Shown here piece after piece: positions 45,719 through 55,712 of a DNA stretch of 64,000 nt. A model generated the notes under the pieces. The model worked only from the letters and a program-made list of their open reading frames with translations. It ran no database searches and was not told where the DNA came from. The stretch is from Lachnospiraceae bacterium (lineage in GTDB: Bacteria > Bacillota > Clostridia > Lachnospirales > Lachnospiraceae). The position numbers and the translations under genes were made by a program. Location of the stretch: the NCBI GenBank assembly GCA_024684085.1, contig JAIKXM010000016.1, forward strand, positions 124,001 to 188,000, written 5' to 3'. How positions within the stretch are numbered: position 1 is the first letter of the stretch; each line of letters starts with the position of its first letter.

Positions 45719-47170
45719 TTACGATTCCAGCTTACTGATAGCGTTATCGATCCTTCTGATAGACTCTTCCCTGCCAAGGAGTTCTAATATCTCTGTTGCT
45801 CCCGCAGGTGTCATCTGCTTGCCTGAAAGTGCCGTACGAACAGGCCACAGAACATAACCGTTCTTATAACCCTTATCAGCCGCAAAAGCAGACAAAAGCG
45901 CATACAGACTGTCATTGGTATAATCATCATGTCCATCCAGAACAGGTCTTATCTCTCTAAGCACCTTAAGAGAAGATTCCTTATCGGTCTTCATCTTCTT
46001 ATGGACATACATCTCGCTATCGTACTCGGGAACTTCCTCAAAGAAGTCGATCATATCCGGAATATCATTGAATACTTCTATCCTTGTCTTACATAATTCC
46101 GCGATCTTCTTCCTGTCGATATCCCTCTTAATTGTATCATTGATAAAGGGAAGTGCCTTCTCATAATAAGCATCAAAGTCCATCTTCTTGATATACTCGC
46201 CGTTCATCCACTTTAACTTGGTATAATCAAAAACAGCGGGCGACTTATTGATATGTCTGTAATCAAAGAGTTTGACAAGCTCTTCCAATGAGAATATCTC
46301 TTCATTGCAATCTGTGGGCGACCAGCCTAAAAGTGCAACGAAATTAACCACAGCTTCAGTAATGAATCCCTGATCGATCAGATCTTCATAAGAAGAATGT
46401 CCGCATCTCTTTGAAAGCTTCTGATGCTCTTCATCCGTAATAAGAGGACAATGCACATATACAGGCACATCCCATCCGAATGCTTCATATAATCTGTTAT
46501 ACTTCGGAGACGAAGACAGATATTCATTACCTCTTACAACGTGGGTGATACCCATAAGGTGATCATCAACAACATTAGCGAAGTTATATGTCGGGAACCC
46601 GTCAGACTTGATTAGGATCATATCATCAAGCTCTGAATTGTCTACAGTGATATCGCCGTATATCTCATCCTTGAAGGTAGTGGTTCCCTCGCTTGGATTA
46701 TTCTGTCTTATAACATAAGGCTTACCTGCCTGAAGATTGGCTTCGATCTCTTCCTTGCTTAAGCCGAGACAATGCTTATCATACACATTGATCTCTTTAC
46801 CGTTGATATTCTGATGAAGAGTCTCAAGTCTCTCCTTATCGCAGAAGCAATAATATGCCTCTCCCTTATCGATGAGCTTCTTGGCATACTCAAGATAGAT
46901 ACCCTGCTTCTGCCTCTCACTCTGAACATAAGGACCTACACCCTTATCTTTATCGGGTCCTTCGTCATGTATAAGACCTGTCTTCTCAAGAGTTCTGTAG
47001 ATGATATCGACAGCACCTTCAACATATCTCTCCTGATCGGTATCTTCGATTCTTAAGATAAAATCTCCTCCCTCATGCTTAGCGATAAGATAAGCATAAA
47101 GAGCAGTACGAAGATTACCTACATGCATGCGCCCTGTAGGACTTGGGGCGAATCTGGTTCTGATTTTCAT
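45719..47170 (-). CDS. gltX: Glutamyl-tRNA synthetase
   Basis: Class I synthetase of 483 residues that charges tRNA-Glu. The HIGH-type motif is [11 protein letters not shown] (9-19) and the KMSKS-type motif is KLSKR (about 245). The typical RIEDTDQER block is near 43. In organisms without GlnRS it may also charge tRNA-Gln. GAGGAG precedes the ATG. It lies 70 bases after nrdG; no T-box is visible in that gap. Confidence 0.95.
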   Translation of the reverse strand: MKIRTRFAPSPTGRMHVGNLRTALYAYLIAKHEGGDFILRIEDTDQERYVEGAVDIIYRTLEKTGLIHDEGPDKDKGVGPYVQSERQKQGIYLEYAKKLIDKGEAYYCFCDKERLETLHQNINGKEINVYDKHCLGLSKEEIEANLQAGKPYVIRQNNPSEGTTTFKDEIYGDITVDNSELDDMILIKSDGFPTYNFANVVDDHLMGITHVVRGNEYLSSSPKYNRLYEAFGWDVPVYVHCPLITDEEHQKLSKRCGHSSYEDLIDQGFITEAVVNFVALLGWSPTDCNEEIFSLEELVKLFDYRHINKSPAVFDYTKLKWMNGEYIKKMDFDAYYEKALPFINDTIKRDIDRKKIAELCKTRIEVFNDIPDMIDFFEEVPEYDSEMYVHKKMKTDKESSLKVLREIRPVLDGHDDYTNDSLYALLSAFAADKGYKNGYVLWPVRTALSGKQMTPAGATEILELLGREESIRRIDNAISKLES

Positions 47171-47240
47171 AATATTCTCCTCAAAATGACTATTTTTTTA
47201 CAACCGATAAACACATCATATACCGGATTTAGAACACCGA

Positions 47241-47750
47241 TCATTCATAATCTCCGCAATGAAGGATCGGAGAACTCGGGTCTGTATTCTTCAATGTAGC
47301 CTGAACATCGATCACATTCTGGTTGGAACTTCCCTTCCACAACAGCTTCTGATCCTTCAGCTCGGTAACAAATTCACCGTCCACAACAACATCTATATAT
47401 TTCATCATCGGATAATGCCAGATATCCTTCCATTCCGAACCTGTATACAGCCATATCGTCTTGTCCGGATACTTATCCTTGATCTCCTGAACTAAAGCTC
47501 TTACGTCCAGTCTGTTCGCAGAGTGAAGCGGATCTCCTCCCGAAAAAGTAATACCCGAGATATAACTCTGATCAAGCTGATCAAATATCTCCTGCTTGGC
47601 TTTCTCATCGAATAAGAGACCTCCATCAGGATCCCAGGTAATAGGATTCTGACAATCTTTACAGCAATGATTGCAACCGGCAACCCACAGAACGACCCTG
47701 AGTCCGTCGCCGTTAAGCATATCATCCTTGGTTATATTATGGTATCTCAT
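47241..47750 (-). CDS. nrdG: Anaerobic ribonucleotide reductase-activating protein
   Basis: Radical-SAM activase of 169 residues that makes the glycyl radical on NrdD. The cluster motif is CNHCCKDC (about 26-33), giving CxxxCxxC, followed by the SAM-binding GGDPL (about 71-75). It starts 2 bases after the nrdD stop. Confidence 0.94.
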   Translation of the reverse strand: MRYHNITKDDMLNGDGLRVVLWVAGCNHCCKDCQNPITWDPDGGLLFDEKAKQEIFDQLDQSYISGITFSGGDPLHSANRLDVRALVQEIKDKYPDKTIWLYTGSEWKDIWHYPMMKYIDVVVDGEFVTELKDQKLLWKGSSNQNVIDVQATLKNTDPSSPILHCGDYE

Positions 47751-47752
47751 GG

Positions 47753-49945
47753 TTACATAGACTTCCTTTCTGCGATCTCTGCCATCTTGGCATCATTAAG
47801 TCTTGTATCACCATGAACTCTTGAATAAGACAGATATCCGTTCATTCTGTCTATCTTGGTAAGATTACGGCTGCCGCACTTAGGACATACATCCATCTCA
47901 AGTTCCTGATGTCCGCAATCATCACAATATGCCAGACTTAAGTTAACCCCCTCATAGAATCCCAATTCCATAGCTCTTCTGATAAGAGTCTTAATGGCTT
48001 CGAGATTGTAATCGATAGGGTATTTTACATACTGGATCTTGCCACCGTTACACATCTCCCAGAATCTGTATTCACAGTTCTGCTTCTGAATGGGAGTGAT
48101 ATCCTCAGTAACATGGCAATGGAAAGAATTACTTACATAATCCCTGTCAGATACACCTTCTATAATTCCGTACTTCTTACGGAACTGCTTAACCTGAAGA
48201 CCACAGAGATTCTCCGCAGGAGTACCGTAGATGGCATAGAGATTACCATCCTCTTCCTTGAATTCATTGATCTTCTGATTGATATGCTCCAATACTTCCA
48301 CTGCAAATGCACCATCTTCCACCAAAGACTTACCGTTATACAGCATCTGAAGCTCATTAAATGCAGTTATTCCAAAAGAAGCCGTAGCTGACTTAAGCAA
48401 AGGCTTGATCTTATCGGTGAGCTTAAGATTACCGCCAAGGAATCCTCCTTCGCAATATGCAAGAGGATTGGTTGAAGCTCTCATCTCGCCGAGATAAGCA
48501 TATGTACGTATATGCAGCTTCCTGATCAGATTCAGATAATAATCCAGAACCTCGTAAAAATCCTTGCTCTCATGTCTTGCCTTAGCGAGGATCATTGGAA
48601 GGTGCAGACTAACAGCTCCGATATTGAATCTTCCTACAAAGATAGGAGTATCATTATCATCGGCAGGATGCATACCTCCTCTTTCATACCATGGTGACAG
48701 GAAAGCTCTGCATCCCATAGGTGAGATGATCTTTCCGTACTGCTTATACATAGAGGCAATGTAGCCTTTTCCTGTCAATGACAGCCAGTCAGGATACATT
48801 GTCTTGGCAGAACATTCAACACCTGCCTCAAATACATCTTCCAACGGCTTACCGGGGCCGTGAAGATTCTCATCATACAGGAATACGATCTTAGGGAAAA
48901 GAACCGGCTTCTTACACTCAGCCTTACCCTGACCTTTTCTTCTGACATTAAGCATGGATATGGTCGCAAGACGGGCGAATCTTCCTGTACCCGTACCTGC
49001 TGTAACCGTAATAAACGGATAATCACCTCTGCTGCTGGCAACGGTATTGAACTTATATTCCCATCCCTGGAAGCCCTGCTCCATATCTCTTACAACGTCT
49101 GCATATGCTTCCGATTCGGCAGTTTCCTTATCAATACCGAGGCGCTCATACTTGGCAAGATATTTATTATATGATTTCTCGGCATAAGGCTCAAGGATAT
49201 TATCAACACTGGGAACGGTGAATCCACCGTACTGCTGACTTGCAGCCGAGAGCACTATATCACCTATAACATCAAAGGCAGTATCCAGACTCTTCGGCTC
49301 ATTGTACCAGATATTACCCATCTCAAAACCGCCTGTAAGCACGTTCTGAACATCAAAAAGACAACAGTTCATGGTATCTCTTCTGGCGCTCATATCATGA
49401 ACATAGATATATCCGTCTCTGCAGGCCTGAATCTCTTCTGTTGTAAGGAAAAACTTCTGATAGAGTTCCTTATTAAGCTGATTGAATACCAGTGATCTCT
49501 TGGTAGACACAAGGGCAGAATCCGTATTGGCATTCTCTTTGTCACCGATATACATGATAGACTGGCTCTTCTTATAGACATCGTCAAGCATTCTGACAAA
49601 GTCCTGCTTATAATTACGATAATCCCTGTAAGACTTGGCTACGATAGGCTTAACCTGTTCAAGCGCACTCTCAACAATGTTATGCATGATGGGAATAGGG
49701 ATCTCATCCACATCCATCTCGTCGACTTTGCTTACAACATATTCACAGATCAGATTCTTCTCTTCATCAGTGAACTTGGTAAGCGCTCTGTATGCACTCT
49801 TTCCTACGGCATTAATAACTTTCTGTACATTAAATTCTTCCTTAGATCCGTCTTTCTTGATCACATAGACTTCTCTGGCTGTATGATACTTATCCCCATA
49901 ATAATTATCATTGATCTCCACTTCATTCTCCCTTACTGATGACAT
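47753..49945 (-). CDS. nrdD: Anaerobic ribonucleoside-triphosphate reductase
   Basis: Class III enzyme of 730 residues that makes dNTPs without oxygen. It has an N-terminal ATP-cone (about 25-115), the catalytic barrel, the C-terminal zinc site CDDCGHQELEMDVCPKC and the radical site RMNGYLSYS (Gly about 15 residues after the zinc motif). The start MSSVREN has GGAG upstream; the longer frame runs into the promoter region. It is the first gene of nrdDG behind a promoter with two NrdR boxes. Confidence 0.95.
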   Translation of the reverse strand: MSSVRENEVEINDNYYGDKYHTAREVYVIKKDGSKEEFNVQKVINAVGKSAYRALTKFTDEEKNLICEYVVSKVDEMDVDEIPIPIMHNIVESALEQVKPIVAKSYRDYRNYKQDFVRMLDDVYKKSQSIMYIGDKENANTDSALVSTKRSLVFNQLNKELYQKFFLTTEEIQACRDGYIYVHDMSARRDTMNCCLFDVQNVLTGGFEMGNIWYNEPKSLDTAFDVIGDIVLSAASQQYGGFTVPSVDNILEPYAEKSYNKYLAKYERLGIDKETAESEAYADVVRDMEQGFQGWEYKFNTVASSRGDYPFITVTAGTGTGRFARLATISMLNVRRKGQGKAECKKPVLFPKIVFLYDENLHGPGKPLEDVFEAGVECSAKTMYPDWLSLTGKGYIASMYKQYGKIISPMGCRAFLSPWYERGGMHPADDNDTPIFVGRFNIGAVSLHLPMILAKARHESKDFYEVLDYYLNLIRKLHIRTYAYLGEMRASTNPLAYCEGGFLGGNLKLTDKIKPLLKSATASFGITAFNELQMLYNGKSLVEDGAFAVEVLEHINQKINEFKEEDGNLYAIYGTPAENLCGLQVKQFRKKYGIIEGVSDRDYVSNSFHCHVTEDITPIQKQNCEYRFWEMCNGGKIQYVKYPIDYNLEAIKTLIRRAMELGFYEGVNLSLAYCDDCGHQELEMDVCPKCGSRNLTKIDRMNGYLSYSRVHGDTRLNDAKMAEIAERKSM

Positions 49946-49967
49946 AAATAACTCCGCTCCAATTCTT

Positions 49968-50010
49968 ACATTATATTGTATTAAATACACATATCCCTAC
50001 TATATGTAGT
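49968..50010 (-). promoter_or_regulatory. Tandem NrdR boxes upstream of nrdD
   Basis: ACATTATATTGT (49968-49979) and ACTATATGTAGT (49999-50010) resemble the NrdR consensus ACACwATATwTwGTGT and their centres are 31 bp apart, the usual spacing of paired boxes. They lie immediately downstream of the -10 box, in a position to repress. Confidence 0.75.
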
Positions 50011-50018
50011 ACAGATTC

Positions 50019-50047
50019 AGTATAAGCATTAGACATTTTCAAGTCAA
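50019..50047 (-). promoter_or_regulatory. Promoter of nrdD-nrdG
   Basis: On the minus strand TTGACT (50042-50047) and TATACT (50019-50024) are exactly 17 bp apart. It lies about 75 bases before the nrdD start and overlaps no gene; the WYL gene ends 28 bases upstream. Confidence 0.8.
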
Positions 50048-50074
50048 CCTAAATAATTAAAAAACATATGCTTC

Positions 50075-51064
50075 TTAATCTATATTCTGCGCTTTGATTA
50101 TCTCATACAGATATGCAACATATTTCTCCCTGATATGATCCGGAGACATGATCCTCATACCTGAACCAAGTCCGGAAAGCCACCCGAAGAATTGTCCCGA
50201 TACAGCTACATTTATCCTGACATCTATGGTTCCAGGTTCTTTTACGATAGCACTGATACCATCCCCGAACCTGTCAATGAACACTCCGATAAGACTGTCG
50301 CTGATCCTAAGGGTAATACTCTCTTCTTCTCCGCCATACATATTGAAAGTTCTGTTCAGATAGCTGACAACATCAAATTTCTCATATTCCTCATTGCCCA
50401 TACGATCCGAATCCAGCTCTCTGACATCCTTGATCTTATCAACCCTGTAGTGCTTGATGATACCTGCATTATCATCGTAGGCGATCAGATAATAATTACT
50501 GTTATCGAATACCAGAGTCCACGGACTGACAACATAACTGCCTTTTTTGGGCACTTTGACCTTCTCGAAGTTCCATACAAGATATGTAAATTCTATTTGT
50601 TTATTAGACTGAATCGCATGATAGATATCATTAACAACATAATAGATACACTCATTATCCGATTTGATACGATTTAATACATAGATCTGACGTTTTAATT
50701 CATTCTCATCATACTTGTTGGACAGTTGTTCCAATTTATTGATAAGATCCCTGCTCTTGGCAGGAGTAATGAATCTGGAAGCCTGCACTGCATCTACCAG
50801 AATCTTAAGTTCCGGCAATTCGAATCTGCCGGAACCCATATAATACCCGCCATTTCTGCGGGAAGGATTAAACATTATATCATAACCGTAATCCTGAAGA
50901 ACCGCTATATCATCATAGATACTCTTACGCTCAGCACTGACATTATATGCAGCAAGCTTATCAATAAGTGCAGCGGCATTCATGGGATGCAATTCATCGG
51001 TTTCTCTTTCAAGAATCCTGACTATATATAATAGTTTTAATTTCTGATTGATCCCTTTGGGCAT
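50075..51064 (-). CDS. WYL-domain transcriptional regulator
   Basis: A 329-residue regulator with an N-terminal winged helix-turn-helix (about 8-75, SAERKSIYDDIAVLQDYGY) and a WYL domain (about 145-245, SPWTLVFDNSNYYLIAYDD) followed by a WCX-type C-terminal domain. WYL proteins sense nucleic acids or nucleotides and control stress, repair or defence genes. Its target is unknown; it sits next to nrdD but faces the same way and has its own weak ribosome site. Confidence 0.85.
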   Translation of the reverse strand: MPKGINQKLKLLYIVRILERETDELHPMNAAALIDKLAAYNVSAERKSIYDDIAVLQDYGYDIMFNPSRRNGGYYMGSGRFELPELKILVDAVQASRFITPAKSRDLINKLEQLSNKYDENELKRQIYVLNRIKSDNECIYYVVNDIYHAIQSNKQIEFTYLVWNFEKVKVPKKGSYVVSPWTLVFDNSNYYLIAYDDNAGIIKHYRVDKIKDVRELDSDRMGNEEYEKFDVVSYLNRTFNMYGGEEESITLRISDSLIGVFIDRFGDGISAIVKEPGTIDVRINVAVSGQFFGWLSGLGSGMRIMSPDHIREKYVAYLYEIIKAQNID

Positions 51065-51108
51065 GATAATACTTCTCTTTCCGTATTTCGCAAAATCTTA
51101 TAGACAAC

Positions 51109-51261
51109 TCAGCTTTCGAAATCTTCCGTGTCCTTCTCTGTCTCTTTTGCATCTTTGATCTTCCTGACGCTGATACCGAGCATGACTGCTATCACTATCG
51201 CGCCGCCAAATATTAAGAATACAAATAGATACGATAAAAATGCATTGATAAATTCTGTCAT
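51109..51261 (-). CDS. 50-residue single-pass membrane protein
   Basis: A short frame beginning MTEFINAFLSYLF and ending in a charged tail (KETEKDTEDFES). Residues about 7-31 form one membrane segment. GGAGG lies 8 bases before the ATG, which is the main support for a real gene. It lies 44 bases upstream of the WYL gene and may be in its transcript. Small membrane proteins of similar design accompany transporters in related bacteria, but I do not recognise this one. Confidence 0.6.
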   Translation of the reverse strand: MTEFINAFLSYLFVFLIFGGAIVIAVMLGISVRKIKDAKETEKDTEDFES

Positions 51262-51340
51262 TTTCTTTTCCTCCGCTAATATGGATTATCTTTATTCAAA
51301 ATATATCAGATTGATTATATTCAAGCCTATAACGACATTA

Positions 51341-51458
51341 TTCCACCCGGATCGGGGTCATTCCCAGACAGGCTCATTCCGGATGAGGTTCATCCCCAGG
51401 CAGGCTCCTTCCGGATCGGATTCATTCCCAAGCAGGCTCATTCCCTATGAGGTTCATT
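51341..51458. repeat. 16-bp tandem repeats at the rnhA stop codon
   Basis: On the minus strand about seven units of 16 bp, each with the core GGAATGA or close to it, follow one another; alternate units are more alike, giving a 32-bp higher period. The first unit contains the TGA stop of rnhA (51454-51456). No reading frame or hairpin explains them. Confidence 0.8.
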
Positions 51459-51930
51459 CGCAATTACTGTCTTCAAGAAGATCCGAGCCGTCAGCGGCCG
51501 TTGTTGCAAGCTTATCACATCTCTCATTCTGAGGATGCCCCGCATGGCCTTTGACCCAGCAGTAAGTCACTTTATGAGTCTCCATTGCAGTCAGAAGTCT
51601 CTTCCACAGATCTATATTCTTCACTTCATTTTTCTTGCCGATCCTGAAGTTCTCTCTTAACCATGTACTGACCCAGTCCTTATTAAAGGCTTCACTTACG
51701 TATTTGGAATCGGTGACAACGGTCACCTCGCAGGGACGGTTCAGCGCCTCGAGACCTGTTATAACACCCATCAGTTCCATTCTGTTATTGGTAGTCTTCT
51801 TATAACCTGCACTGTATTCCCTGGTATGCAGTACCCCTTTCGGATCGACATATTCTATAACCGTACCATACCCTCCCGGGCCGTTCGGATTACCTCTTGC
51901 CGATCCATCAGAATAGATGGTTACTTTCAT
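51454..51930 (-). CDS. rnhA: Ribonuclease HI
   Basis: Cuts RNA in RNA-DNA hybrids. The 158-residue protein has the catalytic set in YSDGSARGNPNGPGG (Asp8), MELMG (Glu), VTDSKYV (Asp) and NERCDKLA (Asp), and the basic-loop region near 85-100. Its ATG overlaps the end of the MutS-like gene by 4 bases. The stop codon lies in a tandem repeat array. Confidence 0.95.
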   Translation of the reverse strand: MKVTIYSDGSARGNPNGPGGYGTVIEYVDPKGVLHTREYSAGYKKTTNNRMELMGVITGLEALNRPCEVTVVTDSKYVSEAFNKDWVSTWLRENFRIGKKNEVKNIDLWKRLLTAMETHKVTYCWVKGHAGHPQNERCDKLATTAADGSDLLEDSNCE

Positions 51931-53594
51931 ACTCTTATCATCTCCCGACTTAATACTGCAGCCAGTTCTTTGGCTTCTTCCGTAATCATATTGTCATATC
52001 CGACCATCTCCAATAATCTGATGGCATTACGGGTAGTGGCGATTCCGTCTTTCAGCTTATATGAAAACGAAATATCATCATTATCTATTATCTCATCGAA
52101 ATGATGATTATCATATATATCTGACAACATCCTTGCCAATTCAAGATCATGTGACGCAGCATTGACAATACCGTTAACGTCCTTAAAGGCTTTCAGAATA
52201 GCAACACCCGCGGCTATCCTCTCTATCGTATTGGTTCCTCTCAATACTTCATCCACGCAGACAAGAATGGGATTGCCTTCCTCATGACCCTTATCAATGA
52301 TCTTCTTCAGAGTCTTGATCTCAGTCATATAATAGCTCTCACCGGCAAATATATCATCCTTAAGTGCCAGAGAAGTATATACCCTGTACATATCCGCCTT
52401 ATATTCCTCAGCCGCAACCGTATGAAATGACTGGGCAAGTATAGCATTAAGAGCGATCGTCTTAAGCATGGTAGACTTACCGGATGCATTGGAACCGGTA
52501 AGGATCATTCCGCCCTTAAGGGTAAGATCGTTAGCTACAGGCTCTTCCAGTAAAGGATGATAGATATTCCTTACGCTATAAGTTCCTGAAGTAAATTCCG
52601 GTACACAATAGCTGCCAAGATATGCCCTGTATAAAGCGATCGAAACAGCCGCCTCAATACGCCCCATAACGGTAAGCATCCTGTCTATATCCGACCAGTG
52701 CTTAGCCAGCTCATGCTTCATATGGACGAATTTGATAATATCTATATGTGTAAATATCTTCAGATAATCATACAGGATATCAAGAGGATTACCGCCACCG
52801 GCATTATTGGATACAAGCGATGAGAAACGTCTGAATCCTCTAAATTCGGATAATAGTTCCTTCAATTCCTGCTTCTCTTTATCAAGTACTTCACCGCACT
52901 TAACATCCGATACGACCTTAGCTCCGTTAAGTATCCTGAACACATAACTGAAACAGATTATATATGGCTCGATCAGCGATTTCTTCTTGAAATATGTGAT
53001 CCCCAAAGCTATAAGCATTATAGCCGTCAAGCTTATCCATTTAAAGGAAACGAAAACTGTGATCAAAACAGATACGATCAGGCATATAACGAGGATTATA
53101 TCCGTCATTGCGCTTAATCCATCAAGCTGTCCCAGATTATTCATATAATCATAGATACTGTACTTACCGGTACGGCCACATCTGTGAAAAGCAATCTGAA
53201 GTGCGAGTCTGTCTTCGTCCTGTTCGGAGAAATAACTTATCTTATCTTCTAATTCTTCCAGTTCCTTCGGATCTAAAGCCGGATTACGCAAAAGATAATA
53301 CAGATACTCTTCGCCTGCGGAAGATTCCGTATAATTTAGATCATTGAACACTTCAGTCAGATTAAGATCATTCCATGTAATATCATCGACCGTATAATCC
53401 CTTTTATGATTATTGTAATAACCGCTTATATGCTCATATTCACCGTCTTTATATATTCTTCCGCCCTTCTTGCCCTTCCTCGAAGCAAGTACCCTGTTAA
53501 CATACTGTGTGTGCTTAATATTCTGTATATATCCCGAAAGAGTGAATATGGCGATTATGACCAAAATAATGATAATCAACGCAACTGTATCCAT
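51927..53594 (-). CDS. Membrane-bound MutS-family ATPase
   Basis: A 555-residue protein with the MutS core and ATPase domains but no mismatch-recognition domain. Walker A is GSNASGKST (about 373-381), Walker B region LVCVDEVLRGTNT (about 453-465), and AASHDLELA is the switch His. Hydrophobic segments at 4-22 and about 165-205 suggest it is attached to the membrane, which is a feature of a poorly studied MutS subgroup; the function is unknown. It follows mtaD by 3 bases and overlaps rnhA. Confidence 0.85.
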   Translation of the reverse strand: MDTVALIIIILVIIAIFTLSGYIQNIKHTQYVNRVLASRKGKKGGRIYKDGEYEHISGYYNNHKRDYTVDDITWNDLNLTEVFNDLNYTESSAGEEYLYYLLRNPALDPKELEELEDKISYFSEQDEDRLALQIAFHRCGRTGKYSIYDYMNNLGQLDGLSAMTDIILVICLIVSVLITVFVSFKWISLTAIMLIALGITYFKKKSLIEPYIICFSYVFRILNGAKVVSDVKCGEVLDKEKQELKELLSEFRGFRRFSSLVSNNAGGGNPLDILYDYLKIFTHIDIIKFVHMKHELAKHWSDIDRMLTVMGRIEAAVSIALYRAYLGSYCVPEFTSGTYSVRNIYHPLLEEPVANDLTLKGGMILTGSNASGKSTMLKTIALNAILAQSFHTVAAEEYKADMYRVYTSLALKDDIFAGESYYMTEIKTLKKIIDKGHEEGNPILVCVDEVLRGTNTIERIAAGVAILKAFKDVNGIVNAASHDLELARMLSDIYDNHHFDEIIDNDDISFSYKLKDGIATTRNAIRLLEMVGYDNMITEEAKELAAVLSREMIRV

Positions 53595-53597
53595 CTT

Positions 53598-54866
53598 TTA
53601 TTTAAGTCTCTCCATTATCTTCTCGGCATCACGATATATCTCATCAGCGTCAACACCGATAAACTCACCATTCTCATAGAGTATCTTACCGTCGATCATT
53701 GTCATCTTAATATTGATCTTACTTCCGCTGTATACGATATTCTTAGGAATATTAAGTATCGGCTGCATATTAGGCTGATGAAGATCGATCATTATGATAT
53801 CGGCCAGCTTACCCTTATCAAGTACATCCGTATCCTTATGCTCTAAAGTAAGAGAACCGTTAACTGTAGCCATCTTCAACACTTCCTCTGCCGGAACAGC
53901 AGTCGGGTCCATCTCCTTAAGCTTGGCAAGTGCCGTCACAAGATACATCTCTCTGAACATATCAAGCGCATTATTAGAGCTTGGGCCATCAGTACCGAGA
54001 GCTACAGGAATACCACGCTTAAGATACTCACTTATGGGCGCAATACCGCTTGCAAGCTTAGCATTGGATGCCGGATTGGATACGACCGAGATATTCCTGT
54101 TCTTCAGTATGATCATGTCTTCTATAGTCGTCCATACGCCATGGTATATAACACCGCCGAAATCGAACAGTCCAAGGCTGTCAAAGAATGCCACAGGTGT
54201 CATTCCGTATCTGTCGATACACTCCTCAACTTCCTGCTTAGTCTCAGACATATGAACATAAAGCGGAGCCTTATACTTATGTATAAGCTCGCTTACACGG
54301 ATCAGAAGATCTTTATCACAGGTATATTCGGCATGTACCCCCATCTTGAATCCAACCAGAGGGTACTTACCGTTCAGTTCATTGTATCTCTCCTCAAGCA
54401 CTTCCACCGTAGGGCCGAACTTATTCAATCCACTTACAATTTCCGCTCTCATACCCATATCATTGAAGGCTCTGCCTATCGAATCGGGAGTAAGATACAT
54501 ATCCTCAACCGCGGTGATACCACTGGTAAGATATTCAAGGACTGCAAGCCTGGTAAGCTTGTAACAGTCATCATCAGTCATCTTGGCTTCTCTCGGGAAT
54601 ATCTCATTATTAAGCCAGTCCTGCAGATTAAGATCATCTGCCAGACTTCTGAATGCAGTCATTCCTGAATGTGTATGAGCATCCTTGAATCCGGGCATCA
54701 GAAGATTACCCTTACAATCTATCTCTCTGTCATAGGACAGCTCGCTCTCCATTGGAGTCGTTCCTATATACTCGATCCTGTTATCTCTGACAACAAGCTC
54801 TCCTTCAAAAATGTCCTCATTATCCTTCATTGTCAGGATACGGGCATTGTAAAACCTTATATTCAT
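53598..54866 (-). CDS. mtaD: 5'-methylthioadenosine/S-adenosylhomocysteine deaminase-type amidohydrolase
   Basis: A 422-residue metal-dependent deaminase. Zinc ligands are in DAHTHSG (about 63-69), YVHMSETK (His, about 203) and ALGTDGPSSNN (Asp, about 283); the GVHAEYTC block is also typical. It converts MTA and SAH to inosine forms. Its neighbour PNP would then release the base, so the pair makes a salvage route. AGGA precedes the ATG. Confidence 0.87.
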   Translation of the reverse strand: MNIRFYNARILTMKDNEDIFEGELVVRDNRIEYIGTTPMESELSYDREIDCKGNLLMPGFKDAHTHSGMTAFRSLADDLNLQDWLNNEIFPREAKMTDDDCYKLTRLAVLEYLTSGITAVEDMYLTPDSIGRAFNDMGMRAEIVSGLNKFGPTVEVLEERYNELNGKYPLVGFKMGVHAEYTCDKDLLIRVSELIHKYKAPLYVHMSETKQEVEECIDRYGMTPVAFFDSLGLFDFGGVIYHGVWTTIEDMIILKNRNISVVSNPASNAKLASGIAPISEYLKRGIPVALGTDGPSSNNALDMFREMYLVTALAKLKEMDPTAVPAEEVLKMATVNGSLTLEHKDTDVLDKGKLADIIMIDLHQPNMQPILNIPKNIVYSGSKINIKMTMIDGKILYENGEFIGVDADEIYRDAEKIMERLK

Positions 54867-54890
54867 CGGTCAATCCTCATAGCAATCTTT

Positions 54891-55712
54891 CTAAAAATTG
54901 AGAATACTCTCGGTAACAAGCTTCTTGAACTTAGCAGAAGCATCGGCTGCAGCCTGCTGAACTTCCTCGTGAGTAAGGGGATTATCTGTCATACCTGCGG
55001 CAAGATTGCATACACATGATATACCGCATATCTTCATGCCACAATGATTGGCTGCTATTGCTTCAACAACAGTTGACATTCCGACCGCACTTACACCGAG
55101 CTTACCCAACATCCTTATCTCTGCAGGGCTCTCAAAGCTTGGACCTGTCAGCTGCGCATATACGCCTTCCTTCAAGTCTATTCCGCAATGTCCGGCAGCC
55201 GCCCTGATCTTATCCTGAAGATCCATATCATACACATGAGTCATATCGGGAAATCTTACACCAAGCTCATCTATGTTAGGTCCGATAAGCGGATTAGGTG
55301 CAAAACAAGATATATGATCGGTTATGAGCATAAGATCTCCGGCCTTAAAGCTTGGATCAAGTCCACCTGAAGCATTGGTCAAAAAGAGAACTTCAGCTCC
55401 CAACATCTTCATAAGTCTTGCAGGAAGAACAACATCGCTTATAGGGTAACCTTCATAATAATGCACTCTTCCCTTCATACATACAACAGCAACCTCTCCC
55501 ACATATCCGAAGATGAACTTACCTTCATGTCCGGGTACGGTAGAAACAGGGAATCCCTCTATATCATGATAATCTATCTCACATTCAACCTTAATGCCGT
55601 CTGCATAATCGCCGAGTCCCGATCCCAATACCAGAGCTACCTGAGGTTCAAAATCAGTCACTTTCCTGACGCTTTCTACACATTTGCATAACTTCTCATA
55701 TACCTTTTCCAT
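54891..55712 (-). CDS. punA: Purine nucleoside phosphorylase
   Basis: Trimeric-type PNP of 273 residues that splits inosine and guanosine with phosphate. Motifs are LVLGSGLGDYAD (about 27-38), the YYEGYPISDVVLPARL block (about 84-99), SNASGGL-like TNASGGLDPSF and GMSTVVEAIAANH (about 209-221). GGAGG lies 4 bases before the ATG. It leads the unit pnp-mtaD-mutS-like-rnhA. Confidence 0.93.
   Translation of the reverse strand: MEKVYEKLCKCVESVRKVTDFEPQVALVLGSGLGDYADGIKVECEIDYHDIEGFPVSTVPGHEGKFIFGYVGEVAVVCMKGRVHYYEGYPISDVVLPARLMKMLGAEVLFLTNASGGLDPSFKAGDLMLITDHISCFAPNPLIGPNIDELGVRFPDMTHVYDMDLQDKIRAAAGHCGIDLKEGVYAQLTGPSFESPAEIRMLGKLGVSAVGMSTVVEAIAANHCGMKICGISCVCNLAAGMTDNPLTHEEVQQAAADASAKFKKLVTESILNF

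Noticed and set aside
51341..51458. CRISPR or coding extension of rnhA
   Set aside because: 16-bp units without spacers, beginning at the stop codon.
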